From contig CAZMCC010000002.1 in NCBI GenBank assembly GCA_964564695.1, positions 1-64,000 of the forward strand: a DNA stretch of 64,000 nucleotides. The letters run 5' to 3'. Under the pieces are notes generated by a model. It was not told where the DNA came from. It ran no database searches and was given only the letters and a program-made list of their open reading frames with translations. This document shows positions 15,386-22,916 of the stretch, in pieces. Numbering within the stretch: the stretch's first letter is position 1; every line of letters starts with the position of its first letter. Source of the DNA: CAZMCC01 sp964564695 (GTDB lineage: Bacteria > Planctomycetota > Phycisphaerae > Phycisphaerales > UBA1924). The translations under genes were made by a program, and so were the position numbers.

Positions 15386-17398
15386 GTGACGCAGGCACTC
15401 ACGAAATACCAGGCTCTGTACGCGTCGGTCATCAGCCGGCGGAACAAGCCGCCCACGCACAAGGGGCTGGATCTGTTCGCCGCGCAGGTTGGGATGCGGG
15501 TGCGCCATCGGAGCGTGACGCTGAGCTGGCTGCGGCGGCAGGCGGAGATGGCCGACGCGCTCGCGCCGGAGATGCGCAACTGCTCGGAGGCGGCCCTCGA
15601 CGACGTGCTCATGCGGCTGCGCGAGGGGTTCGTCCGCGGGACGCGCGAGGAGGAGCACGTGCGCCGGGCGCTGGCGGCCGTGCGCGAGGTCGCGCGGCGC
15701 GACACCGGCGAGGAGGCGTACATCGTCCAGCTCATGGGGGCGCTGGCGCTGTACCACGGGCGGATCATCGAGATGGTGACGGGCGAGGGCAAGACGCTCA
15801 CCGGGTCGATCGCCGCGCCGCTGCTCGCGTGGCGGTACCGGCACCTGCACGTGTTCACGGTGAACGACTATCTCGCGGCCCGTGACGCGGCGAGCCGCTC
15901 TGGCATCTACAAGCGGTGCGGCTGCGATGTCGGCGCGATCGTGCAGGACATGGCCCAGGAGGAACGGTTCGGGGTGTACGCCCGTCCGATCATCTACGGC
16001 ACGCCCAAGCAGATCACCGCCGACTGGCTCCGCGACCAGCTCCGCCTCGGTCAGATGAAGACCGCGTGGTTCGGGCGCAAGCTGCTGACGCTCGGGCCCA
16101 GTGGCGGCGGTGGGGGAAGCTCGGGGCCGATGGTGCCGGGGCTGCGGGCGGCGATGGTCGACGAGTGCGACGCGGTGCTGATCGACGAGGCGGTGGTGCC
16201 GCTGATCATCGCGCGGAGCCGTCGCGAGGACGAGATGGGGCCGGTGTACCGCGAGGCGACGGAGATCGCGCGCCGGCTCGACGAGGGCGCCGACTACAAG
16301 GTGGATCACCTGCGGCGCAAGGCCGACCTTACTCGCCGAGGCAAGCATCGCGTGAGCGAGATGTGCTTCCGGCTCGACAACCCGATCTGGCGGGCCGTGC
16401 GCCGGGCGGAGGAGCTCGTGCGCCAGGCGCTGGTCGCGCGCCACTGCTACCGCAACGGGCACCAGTACCAGGTTGTCGACGGGCGCGTGGTGATCGTCGA
16501 CGAATACACCGGGCGATTCCTGGCCGACCGCAACTGGGAGCACGGGCTGCACCAGAGCGTCGAGGCGAAGGAAGGCATCGACGTCACCGCCGACCGCGAG
16601 ACGCTCGCACGCGTGAGCTTCCAGCGGTTCTTCCGCATGTACCCCTTCCTGTGCGGCATGACGGGCACGGCCGCGGACGGCGCGGGGGAGATGGAACGCG
16701 TCTACGAGCGCCCCGTGACGGTGGTGCCGACGAACCGGCCGATCGCCCGCGAGCGGATGGAGACGCGCGTGTTCAAGACCAGCGCCGCGCGGTGGGACGC
16801 GGTGGTGGAGTCGATCGAGAAGCTGCACGAGGCGGGGCACCCGGTGCTGGTGGGCACGCGTTCGATCGAGGCGTCGGAGTTCCTCGGCAAGCGGCTCGAG
16901 GCGCGCGGGCTCAGCCACCGCGTGCTCAATGCGAACTTTGATAAGGACGAGGCGGACCTGATCTCCCTCGCCGGCAAGGGCGGACGCGGGGGACGCGCCG
17001 CCATCACCGTCGCGACGAACATGGCCGGGCGCGGCACCGACATCAAGCCAGACCCCCAGGCCCTCGAGGTCGGCGGGCTGCACGTCATGCTCACCGAGAT
17101 GCACACCGCCCAGCGCATCGACCGGCAGTTCATCGGGCGCGCCGGGCGCCAGGGCGACCCGGGCTCGTCGCAGATCTTCGTGAGCCTCGAGGACGAGCTC
17201 GTGAAGCTGCACGCCCGCTCGACGGCGGGCACGATCGCGCGGTCCGCGAGCACGCTGGAACTCGCGGGGACGATCCGCGCCGTGGCGCTGCGGGTGTTCA
17301 GGCTCGCCCAGCGCCGGGCCGAGGCACGCGGGCGCATGAGCCGTCGCGAGGTGCTGCGCCAGGACGACTGGATGGATAAGTACCTGCCGGGGTGGTGA
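15386..17398 (+). CDS. truncated SecA-like preprotein translocase ATPase
   Basis: A 670-residue relative of SecA, the ATPase that drives proteins through SecYEG. Visible: Walker A MVTGEGKTL (about 130-138), TVNDYLAARDA, YGTPKQITADWLRDQL, Walker B MVDECDAVLIDEA (about 256-268), a preprotein cross-linking domain (YQVVDGRVVIVDEYTGRF, DGLHQ-like GLHQSVEAKEG), then the second helicase lobe with TNMAGRGTDI (about 545) and GRAGRQGDPGSS. The chain ends at RREVLRQDDWMDKYLPGW, the point where the long scaffold helix of housekeeping SecA begins. The helical-wing domain, two-helix finger and zinc tail are absent. GTG 15386 is chosen because homology starts there. This is probably a specialised SecA of the adaptor/M50 cluster, not the housekeeping one. 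Confidence 0.9.
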   Translation: MTQALTKYQALYASVISRRNKPPTHKGLDLFAAQVGMRVRHRSVTLSWLRRQAEMADALAPEMRNCSEAALDDVLMRLREGFVRGTREEEHVRRALAAVREVARRDTGEEAYIVQLMGALALYHGRIIEMVTGEGKTLTGSIAAPLLAWRYRHLHVFTVNDYLAARDAASRSGIYKRCGCDVGAIVQDMAQEERFGVYARPIIYGTPKQITADWLRDQLRLGQMKTAWFGRKLLTLGPSGGGGGSSGPMVPGLRAAMVDECDAVLIDEAVVPLIIARSRREDEMGPVYREATEIARRLDEGADYKVDHLRRKADLTRRGKHRVSEMCFRLDNPIWRAVRRAEELVRQALVARHCYRNGHQYQVVDGRVVIVDEYTGRFLADRNWEHGLHQSVEAKEGIDVTADRETLARVSFQRFFRMYPFLCGMTGTAADGAGEMERVYERPVTVVPTNRPIARERMETRVFKTSAARWDAVVESIEKLHEAGHPVLVGTRSIEASEFLGKRLEARGLSHRVLNANFDKDEADLISLAGKGGRGGRAAITVATNMAGRGTDIKPDPQALEVGGLHVMLTEMHTAQRIDRQFIGRAGRQGDPGSSQIFVSLEDELVKLHARSTAGTIARSASTLELAGTIRAVALRVFRLAQRRAEARGRMSRREVLRQDDWMDKYLPGW

Positions 17399-17418
17399 GC
17401 GGTCTTGGGCATGGGTGC

Positions 17419-17442
17419 CCCGGCGGAGCTTTGTCCGCCGGG
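17419..17442. repeat. CCCGGCGGA palindrome, copy 1
   Basis: CCCGGCGGA, loop GCTTTG, TCCGCCGGG, preceded by GGGTGC. An almost identical copy lies at 48727-48750. It starts 20 bases after the SecA-like gene and could act as a transcript 3' stem. Confidence 0.65.
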
Positions 17443-17450
17443 TCTGGTGA

Positions 17451-17475
17451 GCGACGCGAGCGCAAGGGAGTGGAG
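17451..17475 (+). repeat. dispersed GCAAGCGAGTGGAG-type element, copy 2
   Basis: Reads GCGACGCGAGCGCAAGGGAG followed by TGGAG. One base differs from the consensus. Lies in the 150-base gap between the SecA-like gene and the convergent zinc-ribbon gene. Confidence 0.65.
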
Positions 17476-17547
17476 AGCCGCTGCTTGCGTGGACGTGCGG
17501 TTGAACCGTCGGCTTCCCGATAGCGAGCGTTCACCGTGAGCTCGCGC

Positions 17548-18024
17548 TCACGGCTCGTTGCCGACCCGCCACGCCGCCCCGCACTCGGGGCAGACCGTGC
17601 AGCCGTCGGCGCCGGCCGCCGCGCCGTCCAGGTCGTAGGTGCACGCCGGGCATCGCTTGTCCGCGAGGAACGCCGCGACGAACTCGCTCGTGAAGCCGCG
17701 GTGGACCAGCCATCGGTACACGAACGCGCAGGCCATCCACGCGCCCACGTTCGCCACGACCAGGAGCGGCGCCCACGCGTACGCCGACAACCCGGACTTC
17801 ATCAGCACCGGCACGAGCCACAGCGACAGCATGATGCACGCGACGCTCACCGCCCACGCGTACCGATTGCTGGCCTTGGTCAGCGGCGTTCGCAGCCGGT
17901 CTTCGATCCGGCGGCGCACGTCGGCCGGCACGCCCTCGAAGGACGCCGTGCGGGGCAGGTCGTCGCGCAGGCCGTAGAGCTGGGTCGGGCGGGCGCGGTG
18001 GTCGGTGATGGAGAACTTGAACAT
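17548..18024 (-). CDS. membrane protein with C-terminal zinc ribbon, paralog 1
   Basis: About 158 residues from ATG 18024 (MFKFSITDHRARPTQLYGLR). Layout: a short N-terminal motif (DHRARPTQLYGL, shared with paralogs 2-4), two membrane helices (about 58-76 and 82-103), and a C-terminal zinc ribbon with CPACTYDL (first Cys pair) and CTVCPECGAAWR (second Cys group). Function unknown; this layout is common among planctomycete hypothetical proteins. The same gene type occurs four times in a row on this strand between 17.5 and 19.8 kb. Confidence 0.75.
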   Translation of the reverse strand: MFKFSITDHRARPTQLYGLRDDLPRTASFEGVPADVRRRIEDRLRTPLTKASNRYAWAVSVACIMLSLWLVPVLMKSGLSAYAWAPLLVVANVGAWMACAFVYRWLVHRGFTSEFVAAFLADKRCPACTYDLDGAAAGADGCTVCPECGAAWRVGNEP

Positions 18025-18035
18025 CGGCACGGAGC

Positions 18036-18524
18036 TTACTCGGAGAGAGCCCGCTTGGATTGCAGTCGCCACGCCGCGCCGCATTCGGGGCACACCGTGC
18101 ATCCGTCCGCTTCCGGCGTGCACCCCGCGAGGTCGTGGCCGCACGAGGCGCAGCGCCGCTCTTCCAGAAACGCGATCACCACAAACGGCGTCATCGCGCT
18201 GTTCTTCGACGCGCGGTAGAGCAGGAACGCGGTCAGCGTCCCCATGATGCCGGCCGCCCCGAGCGCGGCGAGGCGTGGGTATTCCGGCGACAACTGGCGG
18301 TAGCCGTACATCACGCCGAGCATTCCGGAGATGTACACGCCGGCCGCGGCCGACGCCGGCGACGACGCCTTGCCCTTCGCCGCGGCCAGGGCTCTGGCGC
18401 GTCTGGCGATCCAGGCGTGCACCTCACGCGGCACGACGCTGGGGCGCAGCCACCGCGCGGGGTCGGTGCGGAGCCCGTAGAGCGTCACTTCCTTGCTGCG
18501 GTCGTCGCCGGTGCGCCGGGGCAT
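18036..18524 (-). CDS. membrane protein with C-terminal zinc ribbon, paralog 2
   Basis: About 162 residues from ATG 18524 (MPRRTGDDRSKEVTLYGLRT). Two hydrophobic helices (about 72-92 and 99-116, LAALGAAGIMGTLTAFLLYR) precede the ribbon CASCGHDLAG...CTVCPECGAAWR. The last ribbon half is nearly identical to paralog 1 (ADGCTVCPECGAAWR), suggesting recent duplication or gene conversion. It ends 12 bases upstream of the start of paralog 1. Function unknown. Confidence 0.75.
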   Translation of the reverse strand: MPRRTGDDRSKEVTLYGLRTDPARWLRPSVVPREVHAWIARRARALAAAKGKASSPASAAAGVYISGMLGVMYGYRQLSPEYPRLAALGAAGIMGTLTAFLLYRASKNSAMTPFVVIAFLEERRCASCGHDLAGCTPEADGCTVCPECGAAWRLQSKRALSE

Positions 18525-18541
18525 GGGGGTCACAGGCTCCG

Positions 18542-19144
18542 TCAAGTCGTTGCGTTTGGGTGAGAGGGTGGTAGGGATGGGAGGGGCGGGAGTCGCCACG
18601 CCGCGCCGCACTCAGGGCACTCGACGAGTTCGATTTCGGCGTCCCCGAGGCCCGTGAGGTCGTAGGCACACGCGGGGCAACGCCGCACGGCCAGGAACGC
18701 GCGGATGACATCCGGCTCGCGCCGGGTCTCAAGCAGGAACCCGCCGATCAGCAGCGCGGTGACACCGAGCAATGCGTAGAGGATGGCGTCTTCTGCCGCG
18801 ATCGTGCCGAGGTGCTTGCGCTGGCCGATCCACAGTCCCAGCCCCAGCGCGCCGACGAGCATGCCCACGCCCACGGCTCGCTTCCAGGTGATCCGGAAGC
18901 GGAAACCTGGGCGACGAAACTCGGCGCGGATGCGGGTCTGCACATCGGGCGGAAGGTCCAAGCCGGTCATCACCAGGGGCGGTGCCCCGCTGGGCAGAGC
19001 ACAGAGTTTCACGCGCCGTCCACGATGATCGACAACGCGTCGCGTGAGCCTGCCCCAGAGGCTGTCTCGCCGGGTCGTCGTCGCCAGCGATGGCGTCCCG
19101 GGGTCGCCTCGCTCGCTGCTCGATGGCTGCGTTGTTGATGACAT
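18542..19144 (-). CDS. membrane protein with C-terminal zinc ribbon, paralog 3
   Basis: About 200 residues from ATG 19144 (MSSTTQPSSSERGD). Carries the shared VVDHRGRRVKLCAL motif, two membrane helices (about 100-118, VGVGMLVGALGLGLWIG; about 126-146) and the ribbon CPACAYDLTG...VECPECGAAWRL. The frame is open upstream to 19282 and that extension matches the C-terminus of the glycosyltransferase encoded at 19772-21067, so it is a duplicated remnant rather than a true N-terminus. Confidence 0.75.
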   Translation of the reverse strand: MSSTTQPSSSERGDPGTPSLATTTRRDSLWGRLTRRVVDHRGRRVKLCALPSGAPPLVMTGLDLPPDVQTRIRAEFRRPGFRFRITWKRAVGVGMLVGALGLGLWIGQRKHLGTIAAEDAILYALLGVTALLIGGFLLETRREPDVIRAFLAVRRCPACAYDLTGLGDAEIELVECPECGAAWRLPPLPSLPPSHPNATT

Positions 19145-19179
19145 GGCGGCTGCCGCGCGCTCGCGGCTCCTATTGCGCG

Positions 19180-19227
19180 TTTCGGGGACGAACGATATCA
19201 CCTGGCGCTCGGGGATCCGTGGGTTCG
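19180..19227 (-). repeat. duplicated remnant of glycosyltransferase 3' end
   Basis: 48 bases about 85 % identical to 19786-19833. Both encode PRIPERQVISFVPETR on the minus strand. At 19786 this is the genuine C-terminus of the GT4 gene; here it is an orphan piece in front of paralog 3. The arrangement is that of an old tandem duplication of [GT4 3' end + zinc-ribbon gene]. Confidence 0.75.
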
Positions 19228-19235
19228 TGACGTGG

Positions 19236-19745
19236 TCAGTTAGCGGCGAAGTATCTCCGCGGCATGCGCCACGCGGCTCCACACTCCGGACACTGGGCGA
19301 GCCGGTCGGCCGCGCGCCGGACGCCTTTGAGGTCGTACGCGCACGACGGACATCGTCCCTCGAGGAGGAACGCCTTGACGACCGGCGACTCGTGCGATGT
19401 TCGTTTCCCTAGGAGGAACAGCAGCACGAGCACGATGATGCCACCGACAAGAACATACACGCCGGCGTCATAGAGATCGTCCATGGACAGACCAGCGGCA
19501 TCGGCGATGCGGTCGCCGGCGATCGGCACACCCACCAACAGACCCAACGTCACCGGGATAGCGATCAACGAACCGACCACAACGAGTCGGCGTTGACGGT
19601 TGTTCTTCCCCGTGAGCCGAATCTCGATCCGCCGCTTCTCGTCGTACCGAAGGTCCCCTTGATCTCGCAGCAGGGCCGAACCGCCGGTCGGCGGGCCGTA
19701 GAGCTTGACGGGGCGGCCGCGGTGGTCGGTGTTAGTACTCTGCAT
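19236..19745 (-). CDS. membrane protein with C-terminal zinc ribbon, paralog 4
   Basis: About 169 residues from ATG 19745 (MQSTNTDHRGRPVKLYGPPT). It has the DHRGRPVKLYG motif, two membrane helices (about 54-76, VVVGSLIAIPVTLGLLVGVP; about 95-115, VYVLVGGIIVLVLLFLLG) and the ribbon CPSCAYDLKG...LAQCPECGAAWRM. It starts 26 bases after the GT4 stop. A dispersed repeat element ends one base before its ATG, and the GGAG in that element is too close to be an ideal ribosome-binding site. Function unknown. Confidence 0.75.
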   Translation of the reverse strand: MQSTNTDHRGRPVKLYGPPTGGSALLRDQGDLRYDEKRRIEIRLTGKNNRQRRLVVVGSLIAIPVTLGLLVGVPIAGDRIADAAGLSMDDLYDAGVYVLVGGIIVLVLLFLLGKRTSHESPVVKAFLLEGRCPSCAYDLKGVRRAADRLAQCPECGAAWRMPRRYFAAN

Positions 19746-19746
19746 T

Positions 19747-19774
19747 CTCCACTCGCTTGCGCTCGCGTCTCTTA
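19747..19774 (-). repeat. dispersed TAAG...GCAAGCGAGTGGAG element, copy 3
   Basis: On the minus strand: TAAGAGACGCGAGCGCAAGC, then GAGTGGAG. The first three bases are the TAA stop of the GT4 gene, so the element begins exactly at the stop codon and ends at the next start codon. Confidence 0.75.
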
Positions 19775-21067
19775 CCGAGCCCTTGTCTCGGGCACGAACG
19801 AGATCACCTGGCGCTCCGGAATCCGCGGGTCCGCGAGACGCAGCACGTGGGCGTAGTGGGCCGCGGCCGCCTGGCGGGTGTAGCGGCGCTCGAAGAGCTC
19901 GCGGGCGAGCCGTCCCTGCTCCGCGGCCTTGGCCTTGTCTTTCATCAGCGACCGGATGCCGTCGGCGAGCCCCTGGGCGTCGCCGAGCTTGAACCACATG
20001 CCCACGCCCTCGCCCTGCACGAGCGTGTCGAGCTCCGAGCCCTCTTCGCTGAGTGCCAGCACCGGGCGCCCGACCGCGAGGGCCGAGTAGAGCTTGCTCG
20101 GGAAGCTGATCCCTTCGATCCCCTTCGCGATCGTCACGAACGACGCGTCGCACGCGCACAGCGACTCGTTGAGCTTGTCGAACGGCTGGTACGGCAGCAG
20201 CAGCGTGTTCGTCAGCCCGCGGGCCTTGATCTGCTCTTCGAGCCAGGCCTTGCGCCCGCCCGAGCCGACGAAGACCATGCGGAAGTTTTCGTCCTTGAGA
20301 ATGGCCGCGGCCTGCAGCAGCGTCTCGAACTCGTAATACAGCCCGAGGTTGCCCGAGTAGAGCACCGTGAACGGCTCGACGAGCCCGTGCTGCTTGGCGA
20401 AGCCCGACTCGGCCTTGGGCATGGGGTAGAGCTTCTCGCGGTCGGCCCAGTTGGGGATGACGTGCACGCGGGCGGGATTGACGCCGTAGGCGTTGCAGAG
20501 CAGTTTCTTCGCCGCCTCGCACAGCACGATCGTGTGGCTCGCCCGGGTGTACGTGAAGCGGTTGAACCAGTGCCACGTGCGCTCGATGAACCCACCCTTG
20601 CGAATGGTCCCGACCCACACGGCCATCTGCGGGTACGCGTCGTGGAGCAGCATCACGTACGTGTGCCGCCGGAACAGCGACACGAACGCCCCGATGATCC
20701 CCAGGAACGGCGGGTTGGTCGTGTACAGGTGCACGTCGCGCCGATGGCTTGTGAGCAGCACTCGAATCGTCAGCGGCACGATGAAGGTCAGCGAGTTGAG
20801 TAGCCGCCCGAGCAGGTTGTTCTTGTTGAACCGCGTCGTCAGCAGGCGCCGGACCTCGACGTTGTCGACGAACTCGTGGAGTTTGACGGGCTGCCAGGTT
20901 TCTCTGGGGCCATAGCTCGGACGGGTCGTGATGACGGAGACGTCGAACCCCTCATCCGCAAGCTCGTGGGCCAGCTCGTGCAGCAGGTGCCCCGTGCTCG
21001 CGACGTCGGGCATGTAGTACTGGTTCAGGATGACCAGCGGCGTGCGTGTCTGGTGAGTGTCAGGCAT
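19772..21067 (-). CDS. GT4-family glycosyltransferase (WbuB-like)
   Basis: A 431-residue GT-B-fold enzyme, probably transferring a sugar to a lipid-linked or growing polysaccharide at the inner membrane. N-terminal domain opens LVILNQYYMPDVASTGHLLH, typical of the WbuB-type. The C-terminal domain has FTVLYSGNLGLYYEFETLL and the donor-site segment GISFPSKLYSALAVGRPVLA with the E(x7)E-type region replaced by SEEGSEL. Start ATG 21067 (MPDTHQTRTPLVIL). It faces away from the acyltransferase gene, with a 149-base divergent space between. Followed closely by the zinc-ribbon paralogs. Confidence 0.9.
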   Translation of the reverse strand: MPDTHQTRTPLVILNQYYMPDVASTGHLLHELAHELADEGFDVSVITTRPSYGPRETWQPVKLHEFVDNVEVRRLLTTRFNKNNLLGRLLNSLTFIVPLTIRVLLTSHRRDVHLYTTNPPFLGIIGAFVSLFRRHTYVMLLHDAYPQMAVWVGTIRKGGFIERTWHWFNRFTYTRASHTIVLCEAAKKLLCNAYGVNPARVHVIPNWADREKLYPMPKAESGFAKQHGLVEPFTVLYSGNLGLYYEFETLLQAAAILKDENFRMVFVGSGGRKAWLEEQIKARGLTNTLLLPYQPFDKLNESLCACDASFVTIAKGIEGISFPSKLYSALAVGRPVLALSEEGSELDTLVQGEGVGMWFKLGDAQGLADGIRSLMKDKAKAAEQGRLARELFERRYTRQAAAAHYAHVLRLADPRIPERQVISFVPETRAR

Positions 21068-21216
21068 CGTTTGCGCGTTCGGCCGGCGATCCGGGGGCGG
21101 GGGGTCCGAGTATATCGGCGGGTGGGAGCACACCCTTTCCCTCCGCTGACCGTTCCGCCCCCGGGACCCCGATTGTGCGGGGCCGCCGGGTGCAGAGTGC
21201 CGATCATGGCCGCTGG

Positions 21217-21822
21217 ATGACGCAGGTGATGACTTCAGAAACGAACGACACGGCCCGCTTCCGCAGCCCGCACTCAACCGGGCACCGGGTCCGCCGCGCC
21301 CTGTGGGGCCTGGTGGGGTCGACGCTGTTCCGGTGGTCGCCGCGCTGGTTCTTCCGCTGGCGGGTGATGCTGCTGAACCTGTTCGGGGCGAAGGTGTCGA
21401 CCAAGGCCCGGATCTACCCGACGTGCCGGGTGCTCATGCCGTGGAACCTGGAGATGGACGAGCACGCGACGCTGGCGAACGACGTGGAGTGTTACAACGT
21501 ATCGCCGGTGAAGATCGGGGCCCGGTCGGTGATCAGCCAGCTGTGTTATCTGTGCCCGGGCAGCCATGACTTCGAGGATCCCGCGAGGCCGATTACGTAC
21601 GAGCCGATCACGATCGGGTCGGACGTGTGGATCGCGGCCGACGTCTTCGTCGGCCCGGGCGTGACGATCGGCGACGGGGCGGTGGTGGGGGCCCGGGCCG
21701 GCGTCTTCGCGAACCTGCCGGCGTGGACCGTGTGCGTGGGGATGCCGGCCAAGCCGGTGCGCAAGAGGGTGATGAAGACGAAGGAAGAGATCGAGGCATC
21801 GAGGCAACAAGGCATCGAGTGA
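21217..21822 (+). CDS. WcaF-like hexapeptide-repeat acyltransferase
   Basis: About 201 residues from ATG 21217 (ATG 21229 possible). A left-handed beta-helix of hexapeptide repeats runs from about 75 to 175 (VSTKARIYPTCRV, IGARSVISQLCYLCPGSHDF, ITIGSDVWIAADVFVGPGVT, IGDGAVVGARAGVF). The active-site His is probably in CPGSHDFED. Resembles colanic-acid acetyltransferase WcaF. Likely O-acetylates a sugar of the polysaccharide built by the neighbouring glycosyltransferases. A short amphipathic N-terminal stretch (ALWGLVGSTLFRWSPRWFFR) may bind the membrane. Confidence 0.88.
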   Translation: MTQVMTSETNDTARFRSPHSTGHRVRRALWGLVGSTLFRWSPRWFFRWRVMLLNLFGAKVSTKARIYPTCRVLMPWNLEMDEHATLANDVECYNVSPVKIGARSVISQLCYLCPGSHDFEDPARPITYEPITIGSDVWIAADVFVGPGVTIGDGAVVGARAGVFANLPAWTVCVGMPAKPVRKRVMKTKEEIEASRQQGIE

Positions 21823-21837
21823 CGGAGTGCTGTTCTT

Positions 21838-21869
21838 CCCTGGCCCCTGATCCTGGCCCCTGACCCCTT
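21838..21869 (+). repeat. CCTGGCCCCTGA tandem repeat, copy B
   Basis: CCCTGGCCCCTGATCCTGGC continuing to CCCCTGACCCCTT, ending 2 bases before the ATG of the GT2 gene. Same family as 15317 (inverted) and 50668. Confidence 0.7.
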
Positions 21870-21871
21870 CC

Positions 21872-22705
21872 ATGCCCTTCTCCATCTTCATCCAAACCCT
21901 GAACGAAGAGGACAACCTTCCCGGGTGCCTCGACTCGGTCGCGTTTGCCGACGACATCGTCGTGCTCGATTCGCTCTCGACCGACGGGACCGAGCGGATA
22001 TCTCGCGAGCGGGGATGTCGCTGGTTCGCCCGAAAGTTCGACGGGCGCGGGCCGCACCAGAACTGGGCGATGGAGAACATCGAGTTCAAGCACCCCTGGG
22101 TGTTCTACCTCGACGCGGATGAGCGGATGACGCCCGAGCTGCGCGCCGAGTGCGAGCGGATCGCGGCGGACGCGGGCGAGCAGCGCGTCGCGTTCTACGT
22201 CGGTCGCAAAAACTTCTTTCGCGGGAAATGGATCCGCCACGCGATGCCGCCGGGCGCGATCATGCGGTTCTTCAAGCCGCCGAAGATCCGCTTCGCCCGC
22301 CTCGCCAACCCGGTCCCCACCATCGACGGCGAGCACGGCTATCTCCGCGAGCACTTCCTCCACTACAACTTCTCCAAGGGCCTCAGCGAGTGGTTCGAGC
22401 GCCACAACCGCTACTCGACCTATGAAGCCAAGGAGACGATCAAGGCCCTCGCCGACCGGCCGGTGCGCCTGGGGAACCTTTTCAGCGGCGACTCGATCAC
22501 GCGCCGGATGGAGCTCAAGAACATCAGCTTCCGCATGCCGGGACGGCCGCTGCTGAAGTTCCTGTACATGTACTTCTTCAAGCTCGGCATCCTCGACGGC
22601 GGGCCGGGGCTCACATACTGCGTGCTGCAGGCGATCTACGAGTACCAGATCGTGCTGAAGGTGAAAGAGCTGCGCCGGATCGAGCGGGGGCTGTCGGGGA
22701 GCTAG
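21872..22705 (+). CDS. GT2-family glycosyltransferase
   Basis: A 277-residue inverting GT-A enzyme. Seen: FIQTLNEEDNLPGCLDSV (donor-site start), DIVVLDSLSTDGTERI, and the DxD-type metal motif FYLDADERM. This resembles the WaaE/KdtX group that adds a sugar to lipopolysaccharide core or to a polysaccharide lipid carrier. The C-terminal third has amphipathic and hydrophobic stretches (LLKFLYMYFFKLGILDGG) that may associate with the membrane. It follows the acyltransferase by 49 bases in the same direction and is the third gene of the surface-polysaccharide cluster. Confidence 0.9.
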   Translation: MPFSIFIQTLNEEDNLPGCLDSVAFADDIVVLDSLSTDGTERISRERGCRWFARKFDGRGPHQNWAMENIEFKHPWVFYLDADERMTPELRAECERIAADAGEQRVAFYVGRKNFFRGKWIRHAMPPGAIMRFFKPPKIRFARLANPVPTIDGEHGYLREHFLHYNFSKGLSEWFERHNRYSTYEAKETIKALADRPVRLGNLFSGDSITRRMELKNISFRMPGRPLLKFLYMYFFKLGILDGGPGLTYCVLQAIYEYQIVLKVKELRRIERGLSGS

Positions 22706-22724
22706 ACGGAACTGGAAGAGGACT

Positions 22725-22894
22725 CACCGCAGAGGCGCAGAGGACGCGGAGGAAGGCAGTTCACCACGGAGGACACGGAGATCACGGAGAAAGCGAGATT
22801 GGATTTGAACTCAATGCTCTCTCCGTGTCCTCCGTGCTCTCCGTGGTGAAACTCTTCGTCTGCATTCGTGCGAGCCCTCTGCGCCTCTGCGGTG
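22725..22894. repeat. nested inverted repeat between glycosyltransferase genes
   Basis: Outer arms: CACCGCAGAGGCGCAGAGG (22725-22743) and its complement at 22876-22894. Inner arms: CACCACGGAGGACACGGAG (22762-22780, extending to 22790) and its near complement at 22820-22848. The two arm pairs are nested around a centre near 22805. This type of CACGGAGGACACGGAG sequence is known as a dispersed element in many GC-rich bacteria. It occupies most of the 211-base gap, with no gene inside. Confidence 0.85.
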
Positions 22895-22916
22895 AATCCT
22901 GATTTCCGAGCGTCTT

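Noticed and set aside
22725..22894. The nested inverted repeat as a CRISPR or tRNA-like structure.
   Set aside because: Arms are inverted, not direct repeats, and there is no regular spacer or cloverleaf.
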